DNA from: Agrostemma githago
Taxonomy: Eukaryota; Streptophyta; Magnoliopsida; Caryophyllales; Caryophyllaceae
Length of the DNA: 64,000 nt
NCBI GenBank assembly: GCA_958450325.1
Contig: OY288253.1
Location: 65,465,612 to 65,529,611, forward strand
Reading direction: 5' to 3'
The notes under the pieces were generated by a model that saw nothing but the letters and a program-made list of their open reading frames with translations, was not told where the DNA came from and made no database searches. This document shows positions 47,334-57,440 of the stretch, piece by piece. The stretch's first letter is position 1, and each line of letters opens with the position of its first letter. Position numbers and translations under genes: made by a program.

Positions 47334-49171
47334 GTACTTGGGATTGCCCACGATCATAGGTAAGTCCAAGAAAGCTATTTTCGGGGGGTCTAAAGGAGCG
47401 TATTGGGAAAAAACTTCATGGATGGAAGGGTAAGCTGCTCTCCACGGCTGGAAAAGAGGTTATTATAAAAGCGGTGGCCCAGGAAATTCCAACCTATTTA
47501 ATGAGTTTGTTTTTGCTACCTGAGGGGGTTATTGAGGACCTTCACGGAGTCATGTCCAAGTTCTGGTGGGGGTCGACTTTGGAGAGACGGAAACTTCACT
47601 GGTGGAGCTGGGATAAGCTGTGTCAACCCAAGGGTGTGGGAGGGATGGGTTTCAGGGATCTTCGGGTCTTCAACCAGGCTTTGCTCACTAAACAAGTATG
47701 GCGGCTCCTGATTTTCCCGGACAGTCTGGTAAGCCGGGTCTTCAAAGCCCGCTATTACAAAGATGGGACGGTGTTGGATGCTCGGAGAGGATATGACCCT
47801 AGCTACACATGGCGGAGTATGTGGAATGCGAAATTGATCCTTATGGATAGTCTCCAATGGCGGGTTGGGGACGGCCAGAGTATTGGTGTGTGGGACGACG
47901 CTTGGATCCCGGGAAGTAATGGGTGTCATTTTCCGACTCCCAATTTAGAGGTTGGGTCGAACCTCCGTGTGGCTGACTTGACTAAAGAGAGAGGCGGGAA
48001 TGGAAAATGGATCTCATTAAGGCAATTTTCACTCCTGAGGATGCTGGCCGGATTCTTGCCATTCCTTTGGGTCGGAGTCTTCCCCCGGATCTCTTGTTCT
48101 GGTGGCCTAATAAACATGGGACATATACAGTGAGGTCGGGTTATTGGCTTGGGACGAAGGTTGATGCTCCGGTTTCCTTCCCGAGTCATACAACTGGGCT
48201 GAATAAAGTGTGGAAACTGATTTGGAGGCTGCACACTCCACCAAAACTCAATCAATTTCTGTGGAGGGCGTGTGCAAATATATTGGCAGCTCGTGCTAAT
48301 TTGGCTGTTAGACGTTGCTCCCCGGACCCGATATGTGGTTGTTGTTCGAAGGAGAGTGAGACTGTGAATCATGCTCTGTTTGATTGTGATGTTGCAGCAG
48401 CAATTTAGGAGCAGAGCGAGTTCAGTCCAGTTAATTCTGGTTGTCGGGAACCCCTTGTTTGCGAGCCGCCTAATTCACCTGCTGTCGAGTGTTCCTGGCC
48501 ATGATGTCCCACGTTTGTTGGCCCTAATGTGGGGGATTTGGTACATCCGCAATCTCCGGGTCTTTGAAGAGAATCCTCCCCACCCGAGCAGTGTAATTAC
48601 TGGCCTAACTAATATGGTGATGACGTACTGGAGGCAAAGGAAGAAGAGGTGTTCGGGATACCAAGGAAGTAGCGGGATTGGTGGGAGGAGTTGGGTTGCT
48701 CCACCTGCTGGAATGATCAAAGTGAACACGGACGCTGCGGTCTTCGAGAATGGTGATGTGGGACTGGGTGTGGTGGGAAGGGACGAATGGGGCAAGGTGA
48801 CCTTCATCCAGAGTAAACGACTAAGAGCTGGATGGGATCCGTCTTTGGCCGAGGCAAAAGTTATGGAGGTGGGGTTAGAAGAGGCAGTGAGATTGCAGGT
48901 CCCAAGTGTCATTATGGAAACCGATGCAATTAACGTGGTGAACAGCGTACGGGCTGAAACAGACAGTAGATGCCCAATGGAGTTGGTGATCACGGATATT
49001 AACGCCTTCAGATCGTATTTTGTTACCTGTCGTTGGTCTCATGTCCGGAGAGAGGGGAATACGGTGGCACATCATGTCGCCCGTTTGTGTGTGAGGAGTG
49101 GAGAGGATTATGTGTATGAGACTTTTTTCTCGGAGGCTACTATCGCTTTGTCGGAACTTGATTTAATATAA
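47334..49171 (+). pseudogene. LINE ORF2: RT end, zinc region and RNase H (3' part)
   Basis: This continues ORF2 after the LTR insertion with YLGLPTIIGKSKKAIFGG. An extra G near 47380 shifts the frame, which continues as QEIPTYLMSLFLLP and MSKFWWG. Another shift near 48000 leads to the zf-RVT region (WRLHTPPKLNQFLWRA, then CGCC and HALFDC, 48214-48380). A further shift leads to the RNase H domain (48709-49100): KVNTDAAVFENGDVGLGVVGRDE, AEAKVMEVGLEEA, METDAINVVN and RREGNTVAH. Here the catalytic D-E-D residues are visible, but the final Asp of the usual ADxLA is replaced (AHHVA). It stops at 49169-49171, about 20 bp before the poly-A. At least three frameshifts make it inactive. Confidence 0.88.
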
Positions 49172-49182
49172 TAATCCACCCT

Positions 49183-49230
<48 letters not shown>

Positions 49231-49238
49231 TGTTGAGG

Positions 49239-49878
49239 TATCAATTGAGATGATTAGAGCAAAAGAGTTATTGGAAACTTTAAAAGGATGCAATTTCACT
49301 TTCCAAGAAGAGATTTGTTCAAGGTGCATGGAAAATGATTTTTTTGTGGAGACCAAGAGTCGAACACGGAGTATTAGATTTCAACATTGATTATATGCAT
49401 TGTTATTTACAAAGCAGTGGAATTGAATAGTTATATTTTCGAGATGTAGCTTTAAATGATGGTGGAGATTACTTCTCCCCTAAACAACCTCATTTCCATT
49501 CTATAACCTATTATACTTAACTAGCAATTCTAAAACATTAAAAAAATGGACTTATTCCCAAATTGAGCTCCCACATTGTGCCACATAGCTAGGTGTGGTG
49601 TCTTCTTTTATACAAAGAAGATTTTTCAGATTGGGTAAAAAAATCGCCTTTGGACCAGATTGGTTAAACCTGATTAAGAATGCAAACAATATTTTATAAA
49701 TAATTTAAAAAATTCAATTAACAATAATTATGATTTTTTGGACTAAACCGATACACAAATAAAAAAATGGGTGGAAAACCAGAATTCTAAAAATTTGCTC
49801 CATAATATTTTTGTACCAATTATCACTTATGTGCCACTTTTTTACTTTGACACAAGTCAAAAAAATTTTAGTGACATT
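49239..49878. other. Non-coding AT-rich spacer
   Basis: No gene or recognisable repeat between the LINE and the Tat element. Confidence 0.5.
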
Positions 49879-49883
49879 GATTC

Positions 49884-50574
49884 TTGTTCCGGTATCGGAA
49901 ACAATTAACCCGACAACGAATTCGGGTCTCTAAGATGTAATGCTTCTAATGTGATGATCGCTCAATTTCCTTCGGTCTCCCCTTCTTTTCACTCCGGTGA
50001 TCGGACCTCCCCGGCGAGAGTGACCTGCTCCCTGCACAGTGAACGCACAGGGCCTCGGAGGTGTCCGAGGGAACCCTCTCCGATGCCTAAGTCAGTCCGT
50101 GAAAATGCCTTAAGAAACCTAGTTCGTGAGGAGCTAGGCGGCGGTTTTTGAGTGAAAGTCTAGAGAGAGAAAATCCAACCCCTCTCAAGTGGGAAATATA
50201 TGTGTATATATATACCTTCCTACAAGAGAGGGGAGTGAAAGGAGGATGGGTGGATGAGGGGGTGACAAGTGGCTTCTCCTCATCCACTCATTCTCATTTA
50301 CCTTAGGCGAAATGACGGAGGGGCCCCTTGGTGGTCCCTGCCCTGCCAACGGGGGTTTTCTCTAGAGGACAGGCGAGTAGGGGTTCTGTGAAGGCCGGAT
50401 TGAGCAGGCCGCATCGCCCTGCCGGGCAGGCGACTGTCTGAAGCTGTCCCCAGGGGGTTTTCTTTTTGGTGATTTACTCTGATTGTCTGCCGAGTTGGTT
50501 CTCGGGCTCCTTGGGTTGGGTCCTCTTGGGACCTGCCTAGTTGGCGGCCCGGTACAAGCTGCCGACCCTCATCA
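49884..50574 (-). repeat. 3' LTR of the Tat element
   Basis: 691 bp; minus-strand edges TGATGAGGGTCGG and TACCGGAACA. Matches 61915-62602 throughout. Confidence 0.93.
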
Positions 50575-50600
50575 ATTGGCCCTCGCAATCTGGGGGGAAG
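50575..50600 (-). other. Candidate polypurine tract
   Basis: On the minus strand, GATTGCGAGGGCCAAT precedes the LTR's TGATGAGG start. It is only moderately purine-rich, but this is the required position. Confidence 0.4.
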
Positions 50601-50858
50601 CAAGGCTTCCCTCCGGCTGGCGACTTTTGCTCAGATGGAGGGGAGGTTGACTTGTTGGCTTTACTATTGCATTTAATGCGTTTGTACTTTCCCGAGGAAA
50701 GAAGCGTTAATTGCATTGGGCATGCAAAGAGTTGGGAGGTCTTTTAGCAATGATTACTTCTCATGCTTGGCGGATTTTTGGGTAATGTGATGGCTTCACG
50801 ATTGGTGGCATTCTCTGCTAGGATGGTTGGGATGCCATTTAATGCTTCATCTTCTTTG

Positions 50859-50865
50859 TATAAAT
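50859..50865 (+). promoter_or_regulatory. TATA box of antisense unit 1
   Basis: TATAAAT lies on the plus strand, 63 bp before the ATG at 50928. A start site near 50890 would give a short CT-rich leader. The strand is opposite to gag-pol, so this would be an internal antisense promoter. Confidence 0.5.
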
Positions 50866-50927
50866 TCTGGCTCTCTTTGCCATTTTAACAATACATCCTC
50901 AATTCCTCCGTTTTTCTTTGTTAAGTC

Positions 50928-51509
50928 ATGCCTTGGATCAAGAAATCTGTTGTTCGTCATGGAGTTCGCACTGTTACCTTCCTCTTCAAGGGGTTCTGGA
51001 GGCTAAGGTATGCCCGGGCGACTTTTCGCGCCCTCCGCCGCAGCCAACATCCACGGCCTCGTCCTCGCCGGAACGTCTAGAGGGCGTCGATTAGGGCAGG
51101 CAAGCGCCCTAGAAGATCATCGCCCCCTGTTGTTCCCAGGTTCAAGCGCTGCCCTCAAGGAGGGTGTTTTGATAGGGGTTGCCATGAGTGTTTTCCATGG
51201 CTGCACCCTGAACAGTTCGACCCCGACTGTTCTGACATAGACTCTTCTCCGGAGTCAGGCCCTTCCTCTCCAGTGAAGAAAACGGGCTGCGACACTTGTG
51301 ACGACTTCCAGACAGTTCCCTATGGCAGGGACTGGGATGTCAGCAGCCGGGATTCTGGAGATAGTGGGGGTCTGGGCTGCTCGTGTGACAGAGACGAGGG
51401 CGGACTCCCTGACGATCCCTTCAAGGACTCCTCTGACTGGGATTGGGGATCTGACATAGGAGATCAGGGCAGCCCTGGGGATTACTCCCCGGACTTAGAT
51501 GATGACTAG
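50928..51509 (+). pseudogene. Antisense ORF 1: Cys-rich, basic-to-acidic protein with one stop
   Basis: A plus-strand frame from ATG 50928 to TAG 51507-51509, 193 codons if one internal TAG (51078-51080) is ignored. I do not recognise the family. The N-terminus is strongly basic (RLRYARATFRALRRSQHPRP), with a second Arg/Lys cluster near codons 52-65. A Cys-rich middle follows (CPQGGCFDRGCHECFPW, then CSD), with further Cys at CDTCDD and GCSCDRD. The C-terminus is very acidic (Asp/Ser/Gly; ends DLDDD). Membrane segments and signal peptide are absent. It lies between the polypurine tract and antisense ORF 2 and has a TATA box and a 3' UTR-like tail. The internal stop is consistent with a CAG-to-TAG change. 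The basic and Cys content suggest nucleic-acid binding, which is inference only. Confidence 0.5.
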
Positions 51510-51830
51510 GCCTGCTTGCAGGGTGCAGGCGCGTTGAGCCGGAGATCCTGGCTTCTTTTGTATTCTCTTTCTTTGCTAAGTATGGCATGTAACTTGTCCA
51601 TTTTTCTTCAAAGTTAATGAAAAATCCGAGCGGCTTTGTTACTTGTTGTTTGTTTTTTTGTTTTTTTTGAATGCGGGGATGACGTCGTTAGGTGACCATC
51701 CCTCTGACACCCTTCGCTTTTTCGAGGCCCTTCTTGGGAAGGGATGAGTGGCTCGTGTTCAAAGCACGACACATGGGGCAGTTTGTTAGGGAAGTGTTGT
51801 CAGAGAGGCGGCCCTTTGGCTTCCTGGGCT
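51510..51830 (+). other. 3' UTR-like tail of antisense unit 1 and promoter region of unit 2
   Basis: T-rich sequence with 'gcatgtaacttg' and 'aatgaaaaat' near 51585-51628 resembles a plant 3' end with polyadenylation signals. No gene. Confidence 0.4.
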
Positions 51831-51837
51831 TATATAA
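51831..51837 (+). promoter_or_regulatory. TATA box of antisense unit 2
   Basis: TATATAA on the plus strand, followed by a pyrimidine-rich leader (CTCTCCTCCCCCTATTTC...) that runs about 200 bp to the ATG at 52042. It has the spacing and composition of a plant promoter and leader. Confidence 0.55.
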
Positions 51838-52643
51838 GCCTCTCTCCTCCCCCTATTTCTCTTTTTCCCACTTCTCAAACTCGAAAAACCTTCTTCATTT
51901 CTCTACTGCTTGGGAACTCTTTTCTCAAGACTGAGAAGCTTCCTTCCTCGGATTTTCACGCGGCGATCACCGTTTCTAGGTTAGAATCTTGCCCTTAAAA
52001 CCCTTTTCTTTTTAGTTTCTTCACATCTTCTTCTTGAATCGATGTCTCGCGCTCATATTCTTTCTTTTATCGACCCGTCGCCTGAGAGGTCAGGGAATGA
52101 AGGGGAGGATAGGACCAACCTAGCCTCCTCATCCGGGATTAGGTCCCCCGGGGAGGATTACCTTGAGGAAGAAGATGCTAATTCCCCTGAGCCTGCCCCC
52201 TTTGACGTCGTTGATTCCGACGACGGGACTTTAGAGATAAACCCCTCTAGGATAGCCGGCCCTTTTGTCCCCAGGGAAAGGGGGAGGACATACTATCTAG
52301 ATAAAGTCAAATACCACATCCCCTTGAGGACTTACCCTGAAGCCAAGAATCGAGATTTGATTTTGGCACTTAACGCCGCTGAGGCCATAGAGGGCTTTTA
52401 CGATTTTGGGGAGGGTATACAATTGCGATTCCTGGGGAGGACACAGTGTGTTGTCCCCCTGACGGCTGTATAACCGTCTATCACAAAAGTTTGGAGTTTG
52501 GCCTGCGATTCCCTCTGCACCCTTTCCTGGAGGAGGCCTTCAGGAGGATGAATGTGGCTATAGCTCAGCTGACAGCCAGCGCGATCAGGGCGTTAATATC
52601 CTACACTTGGACCTGTATCTTCCATGGAGAGGGACCCACGATT

Positions 52644-53186
52644 CTCCATGTGCCTGACGACTTTTTCACCATCACAACATTTGCCAACCACTCGGGGTAA
52701 TCGCAGACTTCGATGAAATCCGCTTTCAAGAGTTTTTCTATCTCCTCTTTTATCGCCATGTCTTTTTCCGCGGACATATTTCTTTTCTTCTGCTTTACAG
52801 AGCGGGCCTCCGGATTAACGTTCAGCTTGTGAACAATAAAAGCCGGGTCGACCCCTGACATCTCGTATGCCGAGTAGGCAAACACGTCCCTGTTTTCTCT
52901 CAAGACTGCGACCAACTCTTTCTGGTAGGACTCTTCTAGGTCGGCCCCTATGAGGACCTGCCTCCCTGGCTCTAAGTCTACCAACATGCTTTCCCCTTCA
53001 GGTTCCAGGTGGGCTGTTGTTTGCTGAGGAACCGGGATTTCACCCTCCCTGCTGGGGGAACTATCGGCTTTTTGTTTTCCCTTTCTTTCTGTTTCATGGG
53101 CTTGCAGGGCCACAGAATAGCAATGCCTGGCTGACTCCTGATCCCCGTGAACTTTTCCTTCCATGCCAAAGTCTGTCACATAGGCT
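52644..53186 (-). repeat. Pol-derived patch inserted in antisense ORF 2
   Basis: 543 bp nearly identical to about 58937-59483 of the same element, in the same orientation. On the minus strand it encodes the end of protease and the start of RT (TDFGMEGKVHGDQE to VVMVKKSSGTWR), with a handful of differences. It is flanked by a 20 bp direct repeat (52624-52643 and 53187-53206) of antisense ORF 2 sequence. Microhomology with the donor is visible at both edges (ATT and TATGG). Confidence 0.93.
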
Positions 53187-53629
53187 ATGGAGAGGGACCC
53201 ACGATTGATGCCCTGCGCTTTATGGTGGGGCTGCAGATGGTATCCTCATCAGGGGGGATGGCTCCTCTAGATATTGGTCCCTTCAGAGGCAAAAGGGTTA
53301 TACCTTAGTCTGGCCGGCCTTAAACAGTCTGAAAGACTGGAAAAACAATTTTTTATATGTACACAACGCTTCTAGGTGGAAGATTCCCAGACATTTTAGA
53401 AATCACGTCCATACTCGCCTGAAAACTCGCGAGGAATACCACCCAGGAGTTGGGGGGAAGGCCTTGGAGATAAAATTAAGCAGGCTGGACGAAAGAGTGG
53501 TCAAGAAATTTGCGGCTGTCACTGACAAATCTGGCGTCTGCGGCCCTGCCTTCTGGCTTCCTCACGCAGAGCTCATTGCCACGGATAACTATTTGGGCCG
53601 TGTGGGCCTGATTCCTGGCCTTAAAGAAG

Positions 53630-53709
53630 GTAGTTTAGGGATTTTTGCCGGCCTTGTTGCCGTGCTTTTTTATGATTCTTTCTAACCAGTTGTTTTTCTT
53701 ACCCTGCAG
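53630..53709 (+). other. Intron of antisense ORF 2
   Basis: 80 bp with a GTAGTT donor and a pyrimidine-rich tract ending TTACCCTGCAG. Removing it restores a single phase-1 frame joining the two coding blocks, while reading through hits a stop at 53683-53685. It has the sequence of a plus-strand intron only. Confidence 0.7.
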
Positions 53710-54971
53710 ACCCCAAATCTCACCTCTGGTCGAGGAAGGAGATAAAGAGGCTTGGCTTGACCGAGGACTTCGTGATTATTTCAAAGCGTCCTTCCCTTCC
53801 TTCGAGCTATAAGAAGGGTGAGAAGAATGTGATGAGGTTTGTGAAGAGTCTTTCAGCCAGCCGAAGGCTTCCTCTTCCTCCCAGGTTGTCGCCTGTCAAG
53901 CTGACGGCTCCTCCCTCTGGTGTCCAGGGTACAGAGGCAGAGGTCACCTCAGAGGCCACCCCTTCCCCTGCCGGCAAACGGGGTGATTCCCCTGCAGGGA
54001 CCCACACCCCCCAGGGATCACACCCTGCCAACTCTGAAGGAACTGGGGAGAGCGTCCCCTTGGAAAGTAGGAGAAAAAGAGGTAGAGAATCCTCTGGGGC
54101 TGCTCATGTGGTGGACTTGGAGACCGATGTTGAGACCTCTGAGCCTAGGCGCATAGCCCGTGAGATTCCAGGTACTCTCTTCTCAAAAGAGAACACGGAG
54201 TTCCATTATACTGCGGGTGATAGTGTGGTTGTCTCTGCCCTACTTTCAGATTCTGGGGCCGTTCTGGCAGACCGCCTCACCAAGTCTGTGACTTCTACCT
54301 CCCATCAAGTGATCCAATATATTCAGCGCACTTCCAGGGTGCTACAAGCCTCAGCTGAGTTGGCGGCTCTCAGTCGTCTGAGCGATGAGGAGCTGATTGT
54401 CACTCCTGGGGTTCCTCCTCCTGACCGTCTGGCCATGGTGGAAAGGGATGTCACCCTGAACAGCAACTTGAGAGATAAGTTGGCAAAACAGGAGGGTGAG
54501 ATGGAGGAAATGAAGGGTCAGGCGACTCGGTGGAAGCTCCAGGGGGAGAAGGCCATGAAAGAAGTGTCGAAGCTGGAAGCGGACTTGAAGGGGAGTAAGC
54601 TGGCGGTTGAGCAGGCAAACAAGTCTTTGGCTGAAATGGAACATACAAAAAGAAAAGCCGTCGAGCTGGAGGAGCATTTGTCGAAGGCTGACTCGGATCT
54701 TAAGCAGGCTTAGGCTGACTTGAAGGCCAAGGGCGAAGAATGGCAAAGGGAGAAGGATACCATCCTGGAGGAGGCTGAGGTTGCTGTGGATACGAGTTTT
54801 CAGGATGGGGCTAACTCTTCGCTGGAGCTCGTCACAGAGGTAATCAGGGAGATGTTCCCTGATTTTGATGAGGAAGCCTTTAGGAATCTTTACTCTATCA
54901 AAAATGAAGCTCGGGCTAGCAAGGCGGCTGAGGAGGCTGATGGTGCCAGCAAGGATGCCCCCAATGTCTGA

Positions 54972-55100
54972 TGTGCAGGGGCTTTGCCATTTTCTTTTCG
55001 CTCTGATTCTGCTATATCTTGTGATAATTCTTAACTTTCGTGCCCGAGCTCTGATGGGCCGGCCATCTTTGTAATCTTCAACTCCTTAGTTTTTGGATTT
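54972..55100 (+). terminator. 3' UTR-like end of antisense unit 2
   Basis: The T-rich tail after the final stop contains TTTGTAATCTTC near 55068 and TTTTATTAATG near 55098, resembling plant far-upstream and near-upstream polyadenylation elements. No reading frame. Confidence 0.4.
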
Positions 55101-55199
55101 TATTAATGTTTTTGTAAAAATACTTGAATTTGCTATGAATGTCTTTTATTTCAGCCTATTTTTTCCCTTTTCAGAGGTACGACCTGACCTTTTGTTTTA

Positions 55200-55870
55200 A
55201 AGCTCAGGGAGCCTGCCCCCTGCCTGCCCAGGGGCAGGGAGGGGTTTTGGTGTTTTTTATACAAGGTTGGGGGAATTGCCCCCAGTCCTTGTTAGTTGTG
55301 CGTAGCCTGGCCTATCCTTAGCTTCTGCTTGAAGTCCAGGGGGGGCATGCCCCCTGCCTGCCCAGAGGTAGGCAGGGAGGGCTTTTGCGTTTTTTATACA
55401 AGGTTGGGGGATTTGCCCCCAGTCCTTGTTAGTTGTGCGTAGCCTGGCCTGTCCCTGGCTTCTGCTTGAAGTCCAGGGGGGCCTGCCCCCGCCTGCCCAG
55501 AGGTAGGCAGGGAGGGCTTTTTTGCGTTTTTTATACAAGGTTGGGGGATTTGCCCCCAGTCCTTGTTAGTTATGCGTAGCCTGGCCTGTCCCTGGCTTCT
55601 GCTCGAAGTCCAGGGGCCTGCCCCCTATCTGCCCAGAGGTAGGCACGGAGGGCTTTTGCGTTTTTTATACAAGGTTAAGGGATTTGCCCCCAGTCTTTGT
55701 TAGTTGTGCGTAGCCTGGCCTGTCCCTGGCTTCTGCTCAAAGTCCAGGGGGCCTGCCCCCTGTCTGCCCAGAGGTAGGCAGGGAGGGCTTTTGCGTTTTT
55801 TATACAAGGTTGGGGGATTTGCCCCCAGTCCTTGTTAGTCCGGCGCGTGGGGCCTGCTCCCCTCCTGCCC
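55200..55870. repeat. Five-unit tandem array, period about 135 bp
   Basis: Units are marked by ACAAGGTT at 55261, 55398, 55535, 55669 and 55804, giving spacings of 137, 137, 134 and 135. Each holds GTCCAGGGG...GCCTGCC, CCCAGAGGTAGGCA, a run before ATACAAGG, and TTGCCCCCAGTCCTTGTTAG. Unit-to-unit differences are few. The array lies between integrase and antisense ORF 2, where no protein is encoded. Confidence 0.92.
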
Positions 55871-56129
55871 AGAGGTAGGTAAAGAGGTTCAGGATTTTGT
55901 TGGGGGGTCCATTTTCCTAGGTTCTGGCAACAGGGAGGCCTCCCCCTATTGCCCCTGCTCGTTTGTGTGTGAAAGCGCCAGTTTAAACAGACAACGAGTA
56001 TGAAATCTTGAGTTTCTTTTTTAAAAAAAGCTTGTTTAAACATAAGTGTGGTCGGAGCCGTCGACATTCCATTCTGATCGTTCTCCGCCAGTTTTCTTTT
56101 TCTAAAGATGAAATTTTCTTAAGACTCGG
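55871..56129. other. Untranslated region after integrase
   Basis: No coding region. It separates the integrase stop from the tandem array. Confidence 0.5.
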
Positions 56130-57440
56130 CTAGACATAGTATCTTTTCAGGGTGTCGGCGTTCCAGTGTGCGCCCAGCTCTTGGCCTTCAGGGTTGGAGA
56201 TTCTGTATGTGCCTGGTCCCAAAATCTGGGTCACCTGATATGGGCCTTCCCAGTTGGCACTTAGCTTGCCATGCTCCCTAGATATTCCCACAGCCTGTGT
56301 TTTTCTCAGTACCAGGTCGCCTATCTGGAAACTTCTCTCATGTACCCTTTTGTTGTATGTTTTTCTCATTCTTTGTTGATAGGCGGCTATGTTGATGTTG
56401 GCCTCTTCCCTGACTTCATGGACCAGGTCTAGGGCTTCGGCCATCGCTGCATCATTGTCAGCCCTGTTGTACTGCTGAGACCGTAAGGTAGGAACTCGTA
56501 CTTCGATGGGTAATAAAGCTTCTGCTCCATACACCAGGCCAAATGGCGTTTGACCCGTTGACTCCTTTCTGGTGGTCCTTATTGACCATAGTATACTTGG
56601 TAGCTCGTCTGCCCACCTACTTTTGAGATCATCCACCATCTTTTTGAGCCCATTTAGGATCTGCTTGTTGGCGGCCTCGGCCTGCCCATTGGTTTATGGG
56701 TGGCAGACGGCAGAGTAAGCGACTGCTATTCCATGCCCTTCCAGCCAGGCTCTTAGGGGGTCGTTGTCAAACTATCTCCCATGATCGAATACTAGCATTT
56801 TTGGCAGGCCGAATCTGGTTATGATGTTTCTCCAGATGACCTTTATGACTGCGGGCTCAGTGATGTTAGGGACTGCCTCAGCCTCAACCCATTTCGTAAA
56901 GTAGTCAATTCCTACGATAAGAAATTTCCGTCCTCCCGTGGCCGCAGTAAAGGGGCCTAGTATGTCCATCCCCCATTGAGTGAAAGGAATGGGGGACAGA
57001 ATTGGCCTGAGTTCCTGGGCTAGGGCATGAATAGACGGGGCGAAGAGTTGGCATTTCCTGCATTTTCGGATCAAGTTCCTTGCATCTGCTAACATGGTAG
57101 GCCAATAGTAGCCTGCCCTCAGGGCTTTGTGGGCCAACGATCTTCCTCCAATGTGATGCCCGCAGATCCCCGAGTGGATGTCATCCAAAACTTCAGCGGC
57201 CTGCTCTGCTCTCAGGCATCTGAGCAGGGTGGAAGAGAAGGACTTCTTGTATAGTTTTTCATCGATTATTATGAACCACGCTGCTCTGGTATGCACTTTC
57301 CTTTTTTGCACTGGATCAGACGGTAAGGTGCCATATTTTTTGAACTGAATGAGGGGGTCATCCAGCTCTCCTGCTCCTCTTCGACAATGTTGACTGCCTG
57401 ACAGGTAGCAGTGGATTTCTCCTGTACAACATCTACCCAA
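56130..57440 (-). pseudogene. Tat element integrase, two in-frame stops
   Basis: It would insert element cDNA into chromosomes. The 57440-56772 frame has an HHCC zinc region (His89, His95/96, Cys127 and Cys130) and the catalytic core (QWGMDILGPF with Asp159, VFDHGR with Asp219). A TAG (56772-56774) stops the frame right after FDHGR, where these integrases usually continue GRQF. The same frame goes on with FDNDPLRAWLEG, then a TAA (56694-56696) within HP-TNGQAEAANKQ, the motif with the catalytic Glu. It then runs openly to 56130 through a GPY/F-type C-terminal region (WEGPYQVTQILGPGTYRI). Both stops fit CAG-to-TAG and CAA-to-TAA changes. A frameshift near 57360 separates it from RNase H. Confidence 0.9.

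Larger units (their letters stand above)
39062..49226 (+). mobile_element. L1-type LINE retrotransposon with nested LTR insertions
   Basis: A full-length-looking plant LINE with the 12 bp duplication AACTTGTTGAGG (39050-39061 and 49227-49238) and a poly-A tail of about 39 bases starting at 49190. Without the 4.5 kb insertion it is about 5.6 kb. The order is ORF1 (gag-like), ORF2 endonuclease, reverse transcriptase, zinc region and RNase H. Frameshifts and the insertion make it inactive. Confidence 0.93.
52042..54971 (+). pseudogene. Antisense ORF 2 (Tat aORF): gypsy-type transposon domain plus coiled coil
   Basis: The additional ORF of Tat elements, on the strand opposite gag-pol; its role is unknown. 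It begins MSRAHILSFIDPSPERSG. The first part (52042-52643) carries a domain like the Pfam 'putative gypsy type transposon' family (GLRFPLHPFLEEAFRRMN), with a frameshift near 52455. It is then split by a pol-derived patch. The domain resumes at 53207 (DALRFMVGLQ), with a frameshift near 53300, then reaches 53629. A GT-AG intron (53630-53709) joins GLKE to DPKSHLWSRKE. The rest has a Pro/Ser-rich linker, a basic RRKRGR cluster, and a long coiled coil rich in Lys/Glu/Ala (about 54430-54710). An in-frame TAG at 54711-54713 precedes a continuing frame to 54971. It is broken here but clearly derived from a spliced gene. Confidence 0.75.

Noticed and set aside
55200..55870. CRISPR-like direct repeats
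   Set aside because: Units are contiguous ~135 bp tandem copies without unique spacers, in a plant retrotransposon.
55257..56067. Minus-strand frames of 93-130 codons
   Set aside because: They translate the ~135 bp tandem array and repeat the same peptide; not a protein.
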